A stretch of DNA of 64,000 nucleotides from positions 10,001,219 through 10,065,218 of the forward strand of contig NC_089855.1 of the NCBI RefSeq assembly GCF_036373705.1, read 5' to 3'. This document shows, piece by piece, positions 1 to 13,440 of this stretch. How positions within the stretch are numbered: the first letter of the stretch is position 1; every line of letters starts with the position of its first letter. This DNA is from Amia ocellicauda. Its lineage: Eukaryota; Chordata; Actinopteri; Amiiformes; Amiidae. A program made the translations under genes and the position numbers. The notes beneath the pieces are model-generated. The model worked only from the letters and a program-made list of their open reading frames with translations, was not told the DNA's origin and did not search any database.

Positions 1-658
1 TTAACACCACCCCTTCACTTGCTTATTTCTGACGATGAAAGAAAGAAAGAATGAAAGAAAGGAAGCATGAAAGAAAAAAACCCACACTTGAACCCTTTGC
101 TTAGAAGACTCTCGTTCAAAATAAGAGTTAAGCAGCTGTGAAGAAAAAAAAACACTGAGACTTATTGAATGGAGATTGTCATGTGAGGCCACAGATGGAA
201 ATTGCAATCCGATCAGTTCATTTTATAATACATTTGATCTTTTTACAGATAATACCCCTACTATAATCACTCACACGGACATGCAACCACATAACTCTGT
301 GTTTCTCAGTTTGAGTGCAAACGTTTTACTGTTATGTATTTTTCAGAATTGTATCTGGGAAAAGAATAAGAAACGCAGATTCAATTGGAATTTAATACAT
401 TATGAATTGTACATTTCCTAATAAGGAAGCATGAAGGTAAAATCTGTCACCTGGGGATACATTCAGTTTCATTAACGTTCTTTAATTATACTTATTTGTT
501 CAATTATATATGTTCAGAGTTTGTTACACACCTCTGGAGCTGGCAGTGCCCCCGGGAAACATACACACTTTCACTGTGTATGACAAGGTTTTTCTGTATG
601 CCAGTATGGGAAGGAATTGTATCTCTATTTAAACCTGGTTTAATTTTTGTGTTTGCAG
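1..658. other. SLC9A7: SLC9A7 intron, partial
   Basis: This stretch lies upstream of the first visible SLC9A7 exon and ends in a pyrimidine/TTTGCAG acceptor at 651-658. It has a GAAA-rich purine tract at about 37-90. I see no coding exon in it; the open frames here have no recognisable protein. Confidence 0.6.
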
Positions 659-3600
659 GACGGGATTCAGCCCGAAGGAACGAGCAAGACCAAGCAAGAG
701 AGCGCCTGGCTCTTCAGACTGTGGTACAGCTTTGATCACAAGTATCCTTTATCCATTGATTCCATGACTGCTATTGCGCTTACAGTGCTACAGTGTTTGG
801 ATGACTGATTTAATTCATTATCGAAAAAAGTGTGACTTTCTTAGAATCGGTTTAATTCCTTGTGTATGACGACTCTGGTTCTCTGAGATTCACGTCCCCT
901 CCTGCTCCATCAATGGCCTAGGATACAACCGCATGCTGTGCTTTTATCTTGTACATTGTTTTTGTTTTGCTCAATTTAAATCAAGCAGGAAACTGTTTTA
1001 TTCACCAAACTTTACTGAAGCTCTTTTACCGCCTGAGGCTGCAGACCTGGGTGTTTGAACTCTGCGTTTCCTCTAAGTGACTTGCACGCTTGCCAGCTGC
1101 AGTCTTCTGAAGGCCGTGTCAAGTGCGTAGAAAGAAACCGGGAGTGACAGCCATCACCCGGGCCTGGGTACGGCCGTGCGATGGGACATAAGGGCAGCAG
1201 TTGTCGTTCGTCCACAGTTAAAGACCTAAAGGTCCTCTAAGTGACCTCTCCCAGAGTGACTGCTAGTCTCAGTGACTAAGCTAAGGAGATCTGGCAAGCG
1301 CTCCCCCGAGCAGCCTTGTCTGCTAATGAGCTTTAATGCGAGCAAATCAAGTGTAATGCTGGGACTGGTCTTTGAAACCTGTCCAGTATTCACACTCCCC
1401 GAGCCGGCGCTGACCTGCCCCTGTGAGCCGAGCACCTTGATGGGGCAGGTGGGAAGTGTGCGTTTCTGTGTTGCTGCGTCAGTGATGGCAGGAGGGGGTG
1501 GAAGTGGAAGAGGAAGAGGAGGAGGTTGGAACCGAGAGTCGTCTCAATCTTTGCTGCCCACACGACCAGTGCTGCGAATGGAAACTGCTCGTCTGGGACT
1601 CTCCCGACCCTTCTAGCACGTTTTTGAAGCCCCTGTGATCCATGTGACCTTGAATGGCAAGCTCTCATCAGCACCACCTGCTGTGGCGGACCGGGGCCAT
1701 GCCGACATGTTAGACAGCAATGTGGTTCAAGAAGATCACATGTATATTGATTATGCAACCTGATGGAGTGTTTTTGTTTTGTGTTTTGTTTTTTCTGTAC
1801 ACCAGGGTTGTCTTTAATCATGTAGTGAACGTATGTTTCTTGAAGGTGTGCTTTCCCTGCAGTCAATTGTTTTGGTGCTTTGCTGTCTGTGGTAATTTCC
1901 ATTGACCGTGACCCAAAATATATCTCTTCATCTGCCCTTTAGCATGAGGTGCACGGGATGTTCTTGCGAACAGTTCCTTTAGGGTTAAATGTATGAATGA
2001 GGCAAACAGTTTTGTTTATGTAGATTTAAAGAGAAAGAAAATGAATTTGTCCTGCGTAGATGGTAAAGTATTCTATATTTGGCAAATTCATAAAAAATGA
2101 AAAGAGACATGCTTTTACATTCCTTTTGTAATCTAATGCTCATTTGCAAACCACTTTATACAGCCCACTGGGAGCTGTCCCTTTGTCTTAGCTGCTGTTG
2201 TGTAAATGCCCAAAAGGACTTATTTTTAGAATTTCCTTCTCTTAATTGATAGCTTGAGGAGTGATGTTTGGGTTTGAAAATGACCGAACAGAGTGCTGAC
2301 GGAAAGGAGAGAGTTTTATATAAAAGTCAACACTTACCTAAATAACTCCTGAGTGCTAACTTTTCTAGCAATCAACACCCTGTAGGAAAGCAAAGAAACA
2401 AAAACTGCAATTTGGTCTTTAGAAACATGCAACTGAAATTTGAATTGAAGTCTGAAGGGGAAGGATGCATGGTCTGCCTCTAGAGCAGCGATATCTTTCT
2501 TGAAATGTGGAGCGCAGAACTGTCCACAGTATCCAGATGAGCTCTAACTAGTGCATTGTACAGTCTGAACATCACTGCCCTTGTTCTCAATTCTGCACTT
2601 TTGACAATATACCCTACCATCCTGTTTGCCTTTTTTATTGCTTCCCCACATTGTTTGGATGGAGAGAGTGAGGAGTCCACATAGACTCCCAGGTCTTTCT
2701 CATGCGTTACTTCATCTAGTTCTATTCCTCCCATAGTGTCATTATAGTGGACATTTCTGTTACCTGCATGTATTACCTTGCACTTGTCCACATTGAATTT
2801 CATCTGCCAGGTGTCGGCCCACAACTGAAAATTATCTCAGTCCCTTTGAATAGCCTGTGATGATGACATTGTGTTTGCTGAGCCACCTATTTTAGTATCA
2901 TCTGCAAATTTGACGTTTGCTAACTATCCCAGAGTCCAGATAATTAATATAGATTAGAAAAAGCAAAGGCCCTAGTACTGATCCCTGTGGAACTCCACTA
3001 ACAACCTCACGCCAGTTAGAAGCGACTCCTCTAATCGACACCCTCTGCTTCCTATACATCAACCCGTTCATAATCCATCTACTTACATTACCCTGAATGC
3101 CTACAGCTTCCAACTTGAGGATCAGTCTTTGGTGTGGAACCTTATCAAAAGCTTTTTGGAAATCTAAGTATATCATATCATATGCTTTCACATGATCTAC
3201 AGCTGCAGTTGCATGTTCAAAAAACTCCAATAAATTAGACTTTGATATGCTTAAATATTCCACAGGTTATTTAGTTTTTAGTCTTTGTTTTGCATCCCAG
3301 TATAAATACTGCTGACCGTTTGATGTGTGGGAATAACGCGCTGAAGTCAAATGCTGTGATCTCTCTCCAGCATGCGTCTCCTCGCAGAGACAGTTTGGAA
3401 TCTCAGAAACCGCTTTATTATTATTTTCATTATTCATTTGATTCTCTTTTTAATGCACAGCTGTGCCCTGATCTTGAGCAATTTGATTAGTAGGGATTTC
3501 CTGGAGAGAGACCAAGCTTTTTTTAACCCCATCTCTCATCTACAATAATGTTTAGCAAGTCTTTAGGGGGAAATTATTTGCATTGTGCACTGGGGAAAAA

Positions 3601-5014
3601 AACTACAGTACAGACATTACACAAGCATTCACTGTTCCCGACCAGTTCTGGCCTACTCCTGCATTGTTTTACAGTGGCAGTGTTTGTGCTTGTCAAATTT
3701 CCCTTGGTTTTTAAAAACAGATGGAAAATGAAGGGGGTTTCGAAGCTTTGGGAGAAGAGAAATATGCGTGTGAACTGGATAAGTTTACAAACAAAGTCTT
3801 CTCGTATACCAGTCACGGTGCTTGGAGCCATTTTTCTGTCTTTATCGTGCTTTCGGTGTCTGCTGCCTGGCTTTTGTCTGGCGGGCAGTGGCAGGTACTC
3901 GGGGAGCTCAAATTCCTCCGTGTTAGGAGACCTCTGTGAAAAGCGCAGCCCTGCTGTTCCGAGGGTTACCAAATCCCAGGTGACGGAGAAATTCCCAGCC
4001 CATGTGCCCTGGCAGGAACAGAGGATGGTTTGTCCTGACCGCATGCTGAACCCTTTCTCTGCTGACATTTATCATGAAGGACAGCTCTTACTAATATTTA
4101 GTGTACTGCTTTTCATCTCTCTAATTGAAAAGATACTAAATGGCCAAGATACGGAGATATCCAGTAAAACACATCCTTTTACTGTAGTGCGTGTGTGTTT
4201 GTCAAGATTCTTAGGAATTTGAATGAACGAAGGCTTTGGGTGAGATGGAGAGAAGAAATGGTTCAAAACGATTTCTCCAGCACGTTCCACTTTGTGGCAT
4301 TATATTCCCTCACTATATACACACTCCTCCACACTCTTGGACGATAATTCGCAAGGTTTAAATCCAGTGAATAGGGAACAAGAGCATGTCAAAGCAGTTG
4401 GAAAATAGTTCTCCTCTTACGTTCCAGCTAATAAAGTAAACGTCTGAGTGTGAACCATAAATACAGCCCGTGAATCGCCCGGCTCACAGGAAGATAGACT
4501 CTTAAGTGCTGGTTGCATTAGGAAGCCGTAAGTGCGGGGTAATTATACTGATGCAATTGATTTATATCCAGCAGGTCTTTCACGTAGCCTTTTGTAGGAA
4601 CGGTAATGGCATCATGAAACATTAAAAACGCATAAGTAGCTTAAGTACAATGTCTGTGCGAGCCACTCGAGCCCATATCTAAGGTCCATATGCATTAAAC
4701 TGCTTTGCTTTTGCCTTTGTGTTGCATTCTCACCACGGGCCTGTGCTGTGGATGCGTTGCCCATGTGAACTTGCTAATGGGCGACGCACAGTTGTGGATG
4801 GAGTACAATATTGGGTCTCTCCAAACCTTTGTACAAGTGCCTTTGTTTTCACTGTCCAGGAGATACGTTTCAGCTTCCTGGAAAACTCACTGGGCTCGCG
4901 TGGCTCCCAGGTGCCTGTTAAAACACATCTGAAGAAAAGAAAGGAGTATAGGCTGTCAGCTCAGACCTAATCATGTAATCTCCTGAGAAATACTACACCT
5001 TTTTAGTCTTATAA

Positions 5015-5054
<40 letters not shown>

Positions 5055-8000
5055 CTATGGGTGTATTTAGGCATTCCTTATTTTGTTATTTAGATAACTT
5101 TGTAATTAAAATAATCCCATTCAGTCTTTTTTTTTGTAATTCCTTTTCAGGGCATCAGGTTCACATGTTGGCTTGCTTTAATAAAAATATTTTAGGTTGT
5201 ATATACATTTCCTGAGACCTTTACTTAACCTTGGCTGTGGATGTTCAGTTGGCCCTGGCCCACTGATCAGGGTTAACATTGTGAGCCACCTCCTGCTGGC
5301 ATGCTATGTGTTGCACTGAGTTATCTTGCTGGAGCAGAAATTCAGGAGGCGTGCGCATGGATTGTCACTGGAGGCCGAGTCATTTACAGAGCATTTGTGG
5401 AGGATTTGTTGTTCATTGTAACTTCACAAGGCTACAACCATTCCTTAATGACGGCGTTATTCTCTAGAACCATAATTCCTCCATGACCAAATTTCACAGT
5501 CTGAAGCCAAAGGATAATGGCTCAATGCCTTCCCAGCTCATATTGTTCCGAATACGATGCCAGGAATTCCAAAATCCTCCAATAAAATTTTAACTTTGCG
5601 TTAATCAGTCTAAGGATTAGGCTGTGATGTAACTAGTCTTTAACAGTGTTTTTTGGCATATATGTGTCACTGCCTTGTATGCAGGCAGTATGTACTAACC
5701 TCATCTTTATCTGACTGAAGCACCAGTGTGTGATCCCAGTCTTCTGCCATATTCTGCTTTTTGTACAGGTTGCTCTCATACAGCATATTCCTGTGTAGTC
5801 ATGCTGCCGCTGTTGCTTTGGCAGAGCAGGTCTGGCTGCTCCCTGCGGTTCGGGGAGATCTCTGCTGCGATGAAGGCAAGCGACTGCTCAGCTCAGCATT
5901 GCAGATTTTCAGAGTTTAATATGGTCACCTGTCAAGTTTGTTCCTTGACCGTAGAAACCCTTCAGCTACTTGAAGCCGATCCTGACGCACAGTGGACCTC
6001 CGCTCACCACAACGCTCCCAGGATGCTGTGGGCCCCTGGCTCGCTGCCTGACCAGCCCACAGGCCTATGACGTAAGTACTGGGGCCTGCGACCGAATGAA
6101 GTGACACTGGTTTGTTTTGCACATTTTGATTTTTAAGTTTGTTTCTAAGGTTGATTTCACAAGTCCTGTTTTAACAAAACCCCATCCTGTTAAATGTCCC
6201 ATGTTTACCGTCTAAAAATGGTGGTCCTTCTCTTGTTGTCGAGTCTTTTCCCTGAGTTGACTGCCACAGAGAAACGAAAGAATGGACTGGTGTCTTGTGT
6301 AACTTTTCTATAGCTACTATTTTTCTGGGCCGTGACTCTGATGTACTGAGAACATCCCAAATCTGATGGGTGATCGATTGAGTGCAATGAGATTGGATCC
6401 AACGTTTCAATATCAGAGAATAAAATGGAAAATCCCAACACTCAAAGCACATATTCAGGATTAATAAAATTACCACTGAGATTTTATGAGTAATATAATG
6501 AGTGTCTAAGTATTTACTACAGCCTTGTAGGTATTTTATGAAGTAGTGCCTCAGCATTGACACTGAAAAGCTTTTAGATGTCTGCATCAGAGGACGATGC
6601 ACAGACTAAAATGGAAAGCTCTAGTCCTGGTTCGTTCTGGCTATTGTGCGACTGAAATACTTTGATGAAGCGAAGTTTTGAGGAAAGATAAAAGTCCTTA
6701 ACTACAGCATATTCAGAGATCACGTCATCAAAAATTGACTTCTCCCCAATAATTAAAATGCAGGGAGATCTGGCGCTCCCCAAACTGTAAGTTAAGGTAA
6801 CTTCAGCAAAGTCAATTTTCTGTAATACGAAATGCCCAACTGAATGAATTCAGTCTCTGTGCTAATTTGCATCATACCCCATAGGCGCATACTGACAGCG
6901 AATGACAACAATAAACCACTTCAGTTTTGCAACGTGACAACTTCATAGTCTCTGGAAACTTGTCTGATTAGTTAAAAAATAAAAAATTGAGATTGTATAT
7001 ATTTATTTATTTTACTTGTCAAGGTACATCAGTGCCATTAATTACACACACATCTAGAAAGCTAAAGCTGCTTTTCAAGGGGGACCTCTGAGATTGTGCG
7101 ACGGCCCCTGTCAGTCAGATGCCTCCTCCTATTCACTGGATAATCCTGGTACATCTTTTTGGCACAAGACTAGATTTGCATGAATTCCTAGTAAGTAATT
7201 CAAGCTGGGAACAAGCCCGATACAGTATCAACAATAATTGTGTCCGCTCATCGCGTAAGTGCGTGAAGTACGGGACGGAGTGGATCATGAAGAGTCTTGA
7301 TGTCTTTCAGTTTATGAGTAAATGGGTGTGATGCCACAGAGCTGTGTGAATCCTATTATGGTGTGGATTTCCCTGCCCTTATTTATGGGCTCACCGAACA
7401 CCGTCTCTGTTATCTGATGTCGCAGAAGGACTGTACTAGGTGAGCGGAAGATGAACTTGAAATGACTGTCCTTTTTTAGGGCACAGTGGTTGTAAAAGCA
7501 GCCTGATGGTTAGGTAGCCTTCAAACCATTAATTCAGCACATTGTGGATGGTAAGACTGGCTGACTATTGACTATTGACTGAATATTGGCTGGGAGTAGC
7601 ACTCTTAAAGAAATTGCACCGTTTTCTCCTGCAATTATGGTATGAAAGAGAGGATGGAAGAAAGAAAGAGAAGACCAGATACAGTAAACTGCAGATCTTT
7701 GTAAAGTTGGGGCACAAGACAGACTTTCTTCCTGTCTTTGATTGTGTATGAAGATTTACAGTGAAGGAGAAGTGCGTTTTAATGTCTCTGTCAGTCAGGT
7801 AGATAACACTGCGCAGTCTACTGTACACAGAAATAAAACATGCTTGGTTTTATCAGTACGGATGCAAGCTGGGATATGAAGCACTGGAGCAGAATAACTG
7901 CGGCATCCCAGATGATGGCAGTCAAGCCGAGTAATGGCTAAATCTGTTTGACGTGTCATACCGGAAGATAATTTGAAAACCATTGGCAGGATTGTCAGAG

Positions 8001-9713
8001 ATTTCAACTGGATTTTTATTTTTATACAGTAAAGTAGTTGAACCTCCTCCCGATCCTTTTATTCAGCAGATCGAGCTTTTTAATTCTTTGTTTTTATTTG
8101 CCGTTGTCTGCACTCGCATCAATCAGGAGGCCCCGGAAGATATGATGTAGGCTTTCGGTTCTGTCAAAGGCGTTCATTTCAAGCCACCCAGTTATGCAGT
8201 GGTAATGTATGTATTTTTTTTCAGTGGTAGATGCAAAGGAACGCGCAGATTAAATTCATTGTATCGCCACAACAAGCCAAGCCTTGGGAATGTGGAAGAT
8301 GCACATTGAAAAGCCATCTAACTATTTTATTCATCCATCCATGCATTAATTCAGCAACAAAACATAAACTGAAATCTTTTGAGGGAAATGCATATGAATG
8401 CTACTCCTACTTGTAGTCCCTAAATATATATGGGCGTGAGTGTTTGTGTTAGTGTATTTTGTTCAGTTTGTGTGTGCGCTCCCGTGTGAACTGCGCACTT
8501 CACCCAACAGTGTGAACGATGGCTCACCTCTCACCTCACCGTCACACGGTCTTGCTGACAGGAACAAAGGGCATTCCTCCTCCTTGCCACGGTTTCTGAA
8601 GCACCTCGAGCACTTTTTAAACCAAACTGAGAGCCTGTGGCCTGTTTTGTGTATCTGTTCATGAAGTGTGAAAGTAAAAAGCGGGGGGTAGCAGGAGGTC
8701 AAGTCTGACTCCCCTGTGCTGGTGTCTGTAGAATATGCATCACTTTACTATGATGACCGAGCGATTGGCATGTGAAACCTATAGTGCAGACACATAACCA
8801 CTGTAATCTCCCCCAAGAGATGGCTGGAGTAATAATTAAAGCCACTTAGGCACAATTATTTACAAAGATTACAGATGCACTGAAGCAAATGCATTCTGTC
8901 CAGTTGCTGTCTGACTTCATTTTCATATGCCATTCATTTTTTATTCTTGTTGCTCTCATTTAGGCTCTTTGTAATGCCTATTGTATATAAATGCCATTGT
9001 ATTAATGGTGATTTATATATCATACTAGGGAATATTCCTGTCAAATCCTACCATTAAAAAACAAACAAATAATAAATCAAATCGGTTCTGTGTATTTAAA
9101 TGGAAACTCTCTGCTGAAAATTCACGTTAAAAATGACACAAAAACACTTGTATTCTATTAAAATGTTTGAGTCTCTAAACACTCACTTCCTGCTAAGGCA
9201 TCTATAATGGAAAAGTAAGTGGGGGGAGGGAAGAGGTAGATGGTTAGCCATGAAAGTCTTTAACAGCAACTAAGTGGGACTCCCCCTTTCCCTTCTCCCT
9301 TTTTGTGTGACTCCTCAGTGTCCTTCATAAACAGTGTTTAGCATTTCTGTGTGTCCCTGTGTGTCCCCGTGTGTCCCCTATCTTCCCTTAGCTACACCCT
9401 GCCACTTCCCGCCCCCACCTCCCGTCATGTTTCACTGTCACTGTATCTGCAGAATCGGGAGCAGCTGAGGGACACCGACTCGGACCTCATCCTCAACGAC
9501 GGTGACCTCACTCTGACCTACGGTGACACAGCCATCACTGCCAACGGGGCGTCGGGCAGCCACGGCCCCGCGGGAGCCTCCGGGCTGGGGATCAACGGCA
9601 AGAGGAGCAGCAGCACGTCAGAGGAGGCGCTGGAGCGCGAGCTGGAGGCCGGGGAGCACGAGCTGATCAGCCGGGGGACTCGCCTGGTGTTCCCCATCGA
9701 GGACCACGCCTGA
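659..9713 (+). CDS. SLC9A7: SLC9A7 (NHE7), C-terminal tail, 5' partial
   Basis: Three coding exons are visible: 659-741, 5966-6071 and 9453-9713 (stop TGA 9711-9713), 149 codons in all. All junctions are GT-AG and the phases join. NHE7 is a multipass Na+/K+-H+ antiporter of the trans-Golgi network and endosomes. These exons encode only its cytosolic regulatory tail; the transporter exons lie before the window. The tail shows the [11 protein letters not shown] segment, a [16 protein letters not shown] stretch and the acidic [17 protein letters not shown] block shared by NHE6/NHE7/NHE9. It ends in [14 protein letters not shown]. The last block, with no residues after the E-D-x-A end, fits NHE7 rather than NHE6, whose tail runs on (recalled family knowledge). 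CHST7 as convergent neighbour supports SLC9A7. The last exon is GC-rich with a Ser/Glu-rich linker ([16 protein letters not shown]). Confidence 0.9.
2463..3263 (-). mobile_element. Decayed CR1/Rex-like LINE reverse transcriptase fragment
   Basis: The minus strand encodes reverse transcriptase motifs in order. [15 protein letters not shown] (palm motif A) and [19 protein letters not shown] (motif B) lie within 2898-3263. FADDTK, the catalytic motif C, lies at 2891-2908 in a shifted frame. The thumb region [16 protein letters not shown] with [15 protein letters not shown] follows at 2480-2824. The copy is truncated at both ends and has at least one frameshift between motifs B and C, so it is not active. 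The motif style fits the Jockey superfamily (CR1/Rex1 group); the exact clade needs a repeat library. It lies in a SLC9A7 intron, antisense to the gene. Confidence 0.85.
5023..5048. repeat. (AT)n microsatellite
   Basis: A run of about 13 AT units after a poly-A stretch in the SLC9A7 intron. Confidence 0.95.
6072..9452. other. SLC9A7: SLC9A7 last intron
   Basis: This 3.4-kb intron runs from GAC|GTAAGT to a CTGCAG acceptor. No transposon was recognised. Around 8800-9000 is an AT-rich block with homeodomain-like TAATTA motifs that reads like a possible conserved noncoding element; there is no other gene. Confidence 0.6.
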
Positions 9714-12700
9714 CCGCCCGCCCGCCTGCCCGCCATCCCCGCGGCCCAGGACACAGGCAGGGGGCTGGATTGAGACCCTTCTTGCCCCTGGAGAAACTCG
9801 GGCCATGTAGGCCGGCCATAGCTGATCATCCAATCGTAGCTCTTTAAGGAGCAAGGGACAGAAAAAAAAAAAAAAACAATTCTGCGGCATTTCATTCTCA
9901 TCAAGTACGGACTGGAGGAAATGCGGCTTTGCTCGTGTCGGCAACCTTTATTCACGATGAGATCATGTGCTGTATGCAGTATAGATGTTATTTTTATTAT
10001 TTGTATGTCGTCTTTTTTTTTTTTTAAATGCTTGAGCGAGGGAAAGGAGAGGGAAAAAAAAAAAAAAAAAGGAAACTTTCCCAGAGGATGTATTTGAAAA
10101 CTTTACAACCTCCTGGGAAATGAGTTCAGCACACGATTGCTGTACCTCTTTTGAGAGGTGGTCCTAGAATCGAAAGGGGAGGAGCTTAACCAAGCTAGAA
10201 TTGATCACTTTCCATCCTAAGACAAAGGTCGTCAGTCGGGCGCTTTAAATGCCTGAGCCAGGGGTAGGTCTGTGAAGCCAATCAACTGTCCTAATCGAGT
10301 CACATTGCTGCTAAGAGACTCAGCCCTGGAAGATGGGCCAAAAGGTCGCCAGGCCTCTGCTAACGTGTGAGCCATAGTTCATCCCCGCTAGCCCACCAGA
10401 AGACCCCAGTAAGCATGAAACTAAATGATTTTAATGTAAACCACCCTCTTTGTTTTGTTTTACAAGTGCAGTGGCTATCAAAGCATCACATACACATATA
10501 GACTGTTCTAGAGTCAACGATGTCCATTAATCGTGGGTTACATGTTTTTAAGGATCACAGATTACATCTCGTGGAGCTTAATGCTTCTGCTCTAGGTTCG
10601 AGGAAAGTTGAAACAGAAGCAGCTCTGATTGGTCTCGCTATACAATCCACTTCTGTGTCAGAGCATAATTTCAACGTGGGCCTTCTTGAGCATCACTAAA
10701 GTGGCAGTGCTTTATTGTGAGTAGCCATGAGATGACGAAAGGGGGACGGGATGCATTTTAGGCGATTTTAGGCGATCATGTAGGCTTGCTAATGGGAACA
10801 GATGAATACAATATGTAATACTTCTACATCTCCACTCTCTTATTCACCACTGTGTGAAGCGACTGGAGTTGAATTGCCATTTCAATGCATTATTTCTGGG
10901 ACCGGAGCAATGCTCCTACACCTCGGATGGATCCATTTTTATAAATTTATTACTAATTTTTAGTCCATCCCGCACACTTAGCCAGCTATTACCGACCACT
11001 TCAGCGGTTTAGTATCGTATTCACACTTCATTCTCATTAACCTGATGTAAATGTGCTGTCCATTGCAGCACTGAGAGACTGTGTCTGCGCCCTTCCTACC
11101 TTGTTCGGCATTTTGTATTGAAACCATACCCACTGGTGCCAAGACTCGCCAATGTCTGCCATACACCTGAGACTAGCTATACACAGAGGGTCCCAGAGAA
11201 AAGTGGGCTGCACTTTAGTTGGTCACTTCTCCCAACAAGACCAAGTGAAGCAATACGAAAGCTGTTGGTTGGAATAATGTACTGGGTTGCAATGAAGGTT
11301 CAGTGGACAGCACTGTGTTGACTAACAGGCCAGAGGGGAGGCTGCAGGAAGCCATTAGATGTGCTGTATCGGCAGCATAGTGTTACTTTAGTTGAGAAAG
11401 ATATCAGTTCTTGAAACGTCCAAAAAATAATAATGTAATTGAAATGCTTCACTGTAGTTAAATCTGTGTGACTCGACTGCTGTGTGTTTCTGGTTCGGTG
11501 TCGAGCCATTTTCTGATGGTCTCTGTGAAAGGATACTGTGACTTCCCATTCGGCAGAGGGTATAAGGCCAAATGTCCAAATTGACTGAATTTTTCTACTT
11601 CTGCTAATTTTGCGCAATAATGTTTTCCCACAGTTGTAAAGCTGTCACTCAGTTTAAAGTCTTTAGTTGCATCTTGGAGCTGCAGTGCAACTCGTAGCAC
11701 TGCAGCGGGTTAGTGAAAATGTTCTCTGCAGGAGATAAAGTCTGAAGCACTTTAACTGCGGTTGAGCTGCAGTCATTATGCCGACGAACAAAAGGCTGTC
11801 CTGTCTGGTTGAAAATGCATTGCTTACTAATTGCAGAGAATCCCGAGTGGGTTCTGAATTTAATCGTGAATAACAAATGAAGTAATCACATTGTTTAAAT
11901 GCGTCTCGAGTAATTATTACTAGGAAGTGAAGTGTGTACTGTTTGTTTGTGTTGTTATATAAGTGTAAATGTGACATGTATACAGTGGGCTCCAAATACT
12001 GTCATCATTGATATCTGAAACTCAAGCTTGCGAATGAGTGGGATGTGTGTTGGATTGTGTCTGGGGTCCCCAGTCCTGGTCCAGCAGGCATTCAGATCTC
12101 TATCAGAGCTGCTAAGAGAGGTTGCTTTGGTTCTGGAAAGGCAATAAACAGTTGAATTGGGTACTAAGGGGCTCAGGTGGATATAAAATCATGGCTGCCC
12201 TCCAAGACTGGGGACCCCAGCTTTAAATTTCTGCTTTTTAAATGTGATTTGTTGAGGACCTTGATCTTAAAGTCTTTCGCAGAAAGGAGCGTTTAGTGTG
12301 TATTACTCTAAAATTACAGGGTTATTCTGAAAGCAGTACAGCATTTCACACACGTACTGTGATCAAACTACATATTCCCGATGCACAAATAATCATCAAT
12401 GGAAACTGTAACTCGCAAAGATGTTACAGCCTGGCAACTATTTGTAGATCAGGAATGTATAGTTGGATCACAATACATTCTTGAAGTGATATACTTGTAT
12501 AATAAGCCTGTACAGGAGTTTGGATCCGAGTGGGTTCTGGCCACGTGGATTACTAAAAATCATTTGGGATCGAAAGCTAGACATGACATTTCAAAAGGGT
12601 CTTGGTCTGAGAGTGTATTTATGCTAAATAATTCAATATTGTAATGTAACGTAATCGTACATCTCCCTAAATGATTAATGCCATCCTTCCTAAAACATGC

Positions 12701-13440
12701 TTTATCTGGATCCCATATTTTCTTTGGAGCCCACTCTATAGACCTTCTAATTAATTATTGAAATGCATCTCAAAGACCCATCTGTGACTGACTATACACT
12801 TCATGGAAGCACAGCCACTGTCTTTTACTGGAAATATTCGGCTTCACTTTGTTGCCCTGCGGTACAGCCTTTCTGTGTTTCCAAACTCTTGTGGTCTTCT
12901 CTGTTTTTGAATCGGAGGAGAAATATAGCCAACAAATGATGTGTGTAAATTCTGTTTCCAGTTACTGCAAAGGGAAGTGGGGTGGTAATCTGTGCATTTG
13001 TCTTTTTGTAAAGTTGTTTGTTTTCGGGAAGACACTGAGCCGCTTCTTTTTTCATCGAAATCTTGAGGAAATCTGACCATTCTTTCTATTCTACAAACGT
13101 CTCTTTTGATATGGATTGTGGGTCGAGTTGACGCCCCTTTCAGCCTGGAAGTATGACTGGAGATTGTGCAATCATGAATGTAGCAGCCTTTAGATTTTCT
13201 CTGCTGTTTGACTGGCCGTGCGACATCGAGGTGGGACGCTTGCCCACCAGTGACCAATCGGCGGAATCGCACTTCTCCGTGCTGCGTGTCCACGGCCGCT
13301 TCTTCGTGTAATGTACGTCCTCCGGGGACATCCCTCCTCCTGCCTGACTCTCATTCAGACCCCTAGAAAAACCTTGCAACTGTTTCATTTGAGATGTTCT
13401 GCATGTGATATCTGTCAATAAAATCTGTCCTGCAGGCTGG
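9714..13440 (+). other. SLC9A7: Probable SLC9A7 3' UTR and downstream DNA
   Basis: This follows the SLC9A7 stop. It starts with CCCGCC repeats and has A-rich and T-rich runs at about 9860-10070. AATAAA polyadenylation hexamers occur at 12143-12148 (inside a foldback element) and at 13417-13422. The second could be a distal poly(A) site, but the real 3' end cannot be fixed without transcripts. I see no other coding sequence. Confidence 0.4.
12061..12220. mobile_element. 160-bp foldback (MITE-like) element
   Basis: The two ends are inverted copies. CTGGGGTCCCCAGTCCTGG starts at 12061, and its complement with one mismatch ends at 12220. The interior has no coding capacity. Such GGGGTCCCC-ended short elements are common nonautonomous repeats in fish. 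No convincing target-site duplication is visible, so the superfamily is open. Confidence 0.65.

Larger units (their letters stand above)
742..5965. other. SLC9A7: SLC9A7 intron with LINE fragment
   Basis: This 5.2-kb intron runs from an AA|GTATCC donor to a TTCAG acceptor that completes a split Asn codon. It holds a minus-strand LINE fragment (2463-3263) and an AT microsatellite (5023-5048). Long open frames on both strands at 3548-4222 and 1390-1902 have no recognisable protein family. Confidence 0.7.

Noticed and set aside
1390..1902. 170-codon minus-strand open frame
   Set aside because: It lies in a SLC9A7 intron and has no recognisable domain or conserved pattern.
3548..4222. 224-codon open frame on plus, with a 164-codon frame opposite
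   Set aside because: It lies in a SLC9A7 intron. No family motif, no splice context and composition like its surroundings. Overlapping open frames on both strands suggest chance.
5966..6071. miR-221/222 cluster, known near this human Xp11.3 region
   Set aside because: I looked for the mature miRNA seeds across the SLC9A7-CHST7 interval and found none. The AGCTAC word here belongs to an SLC9A7 exon.
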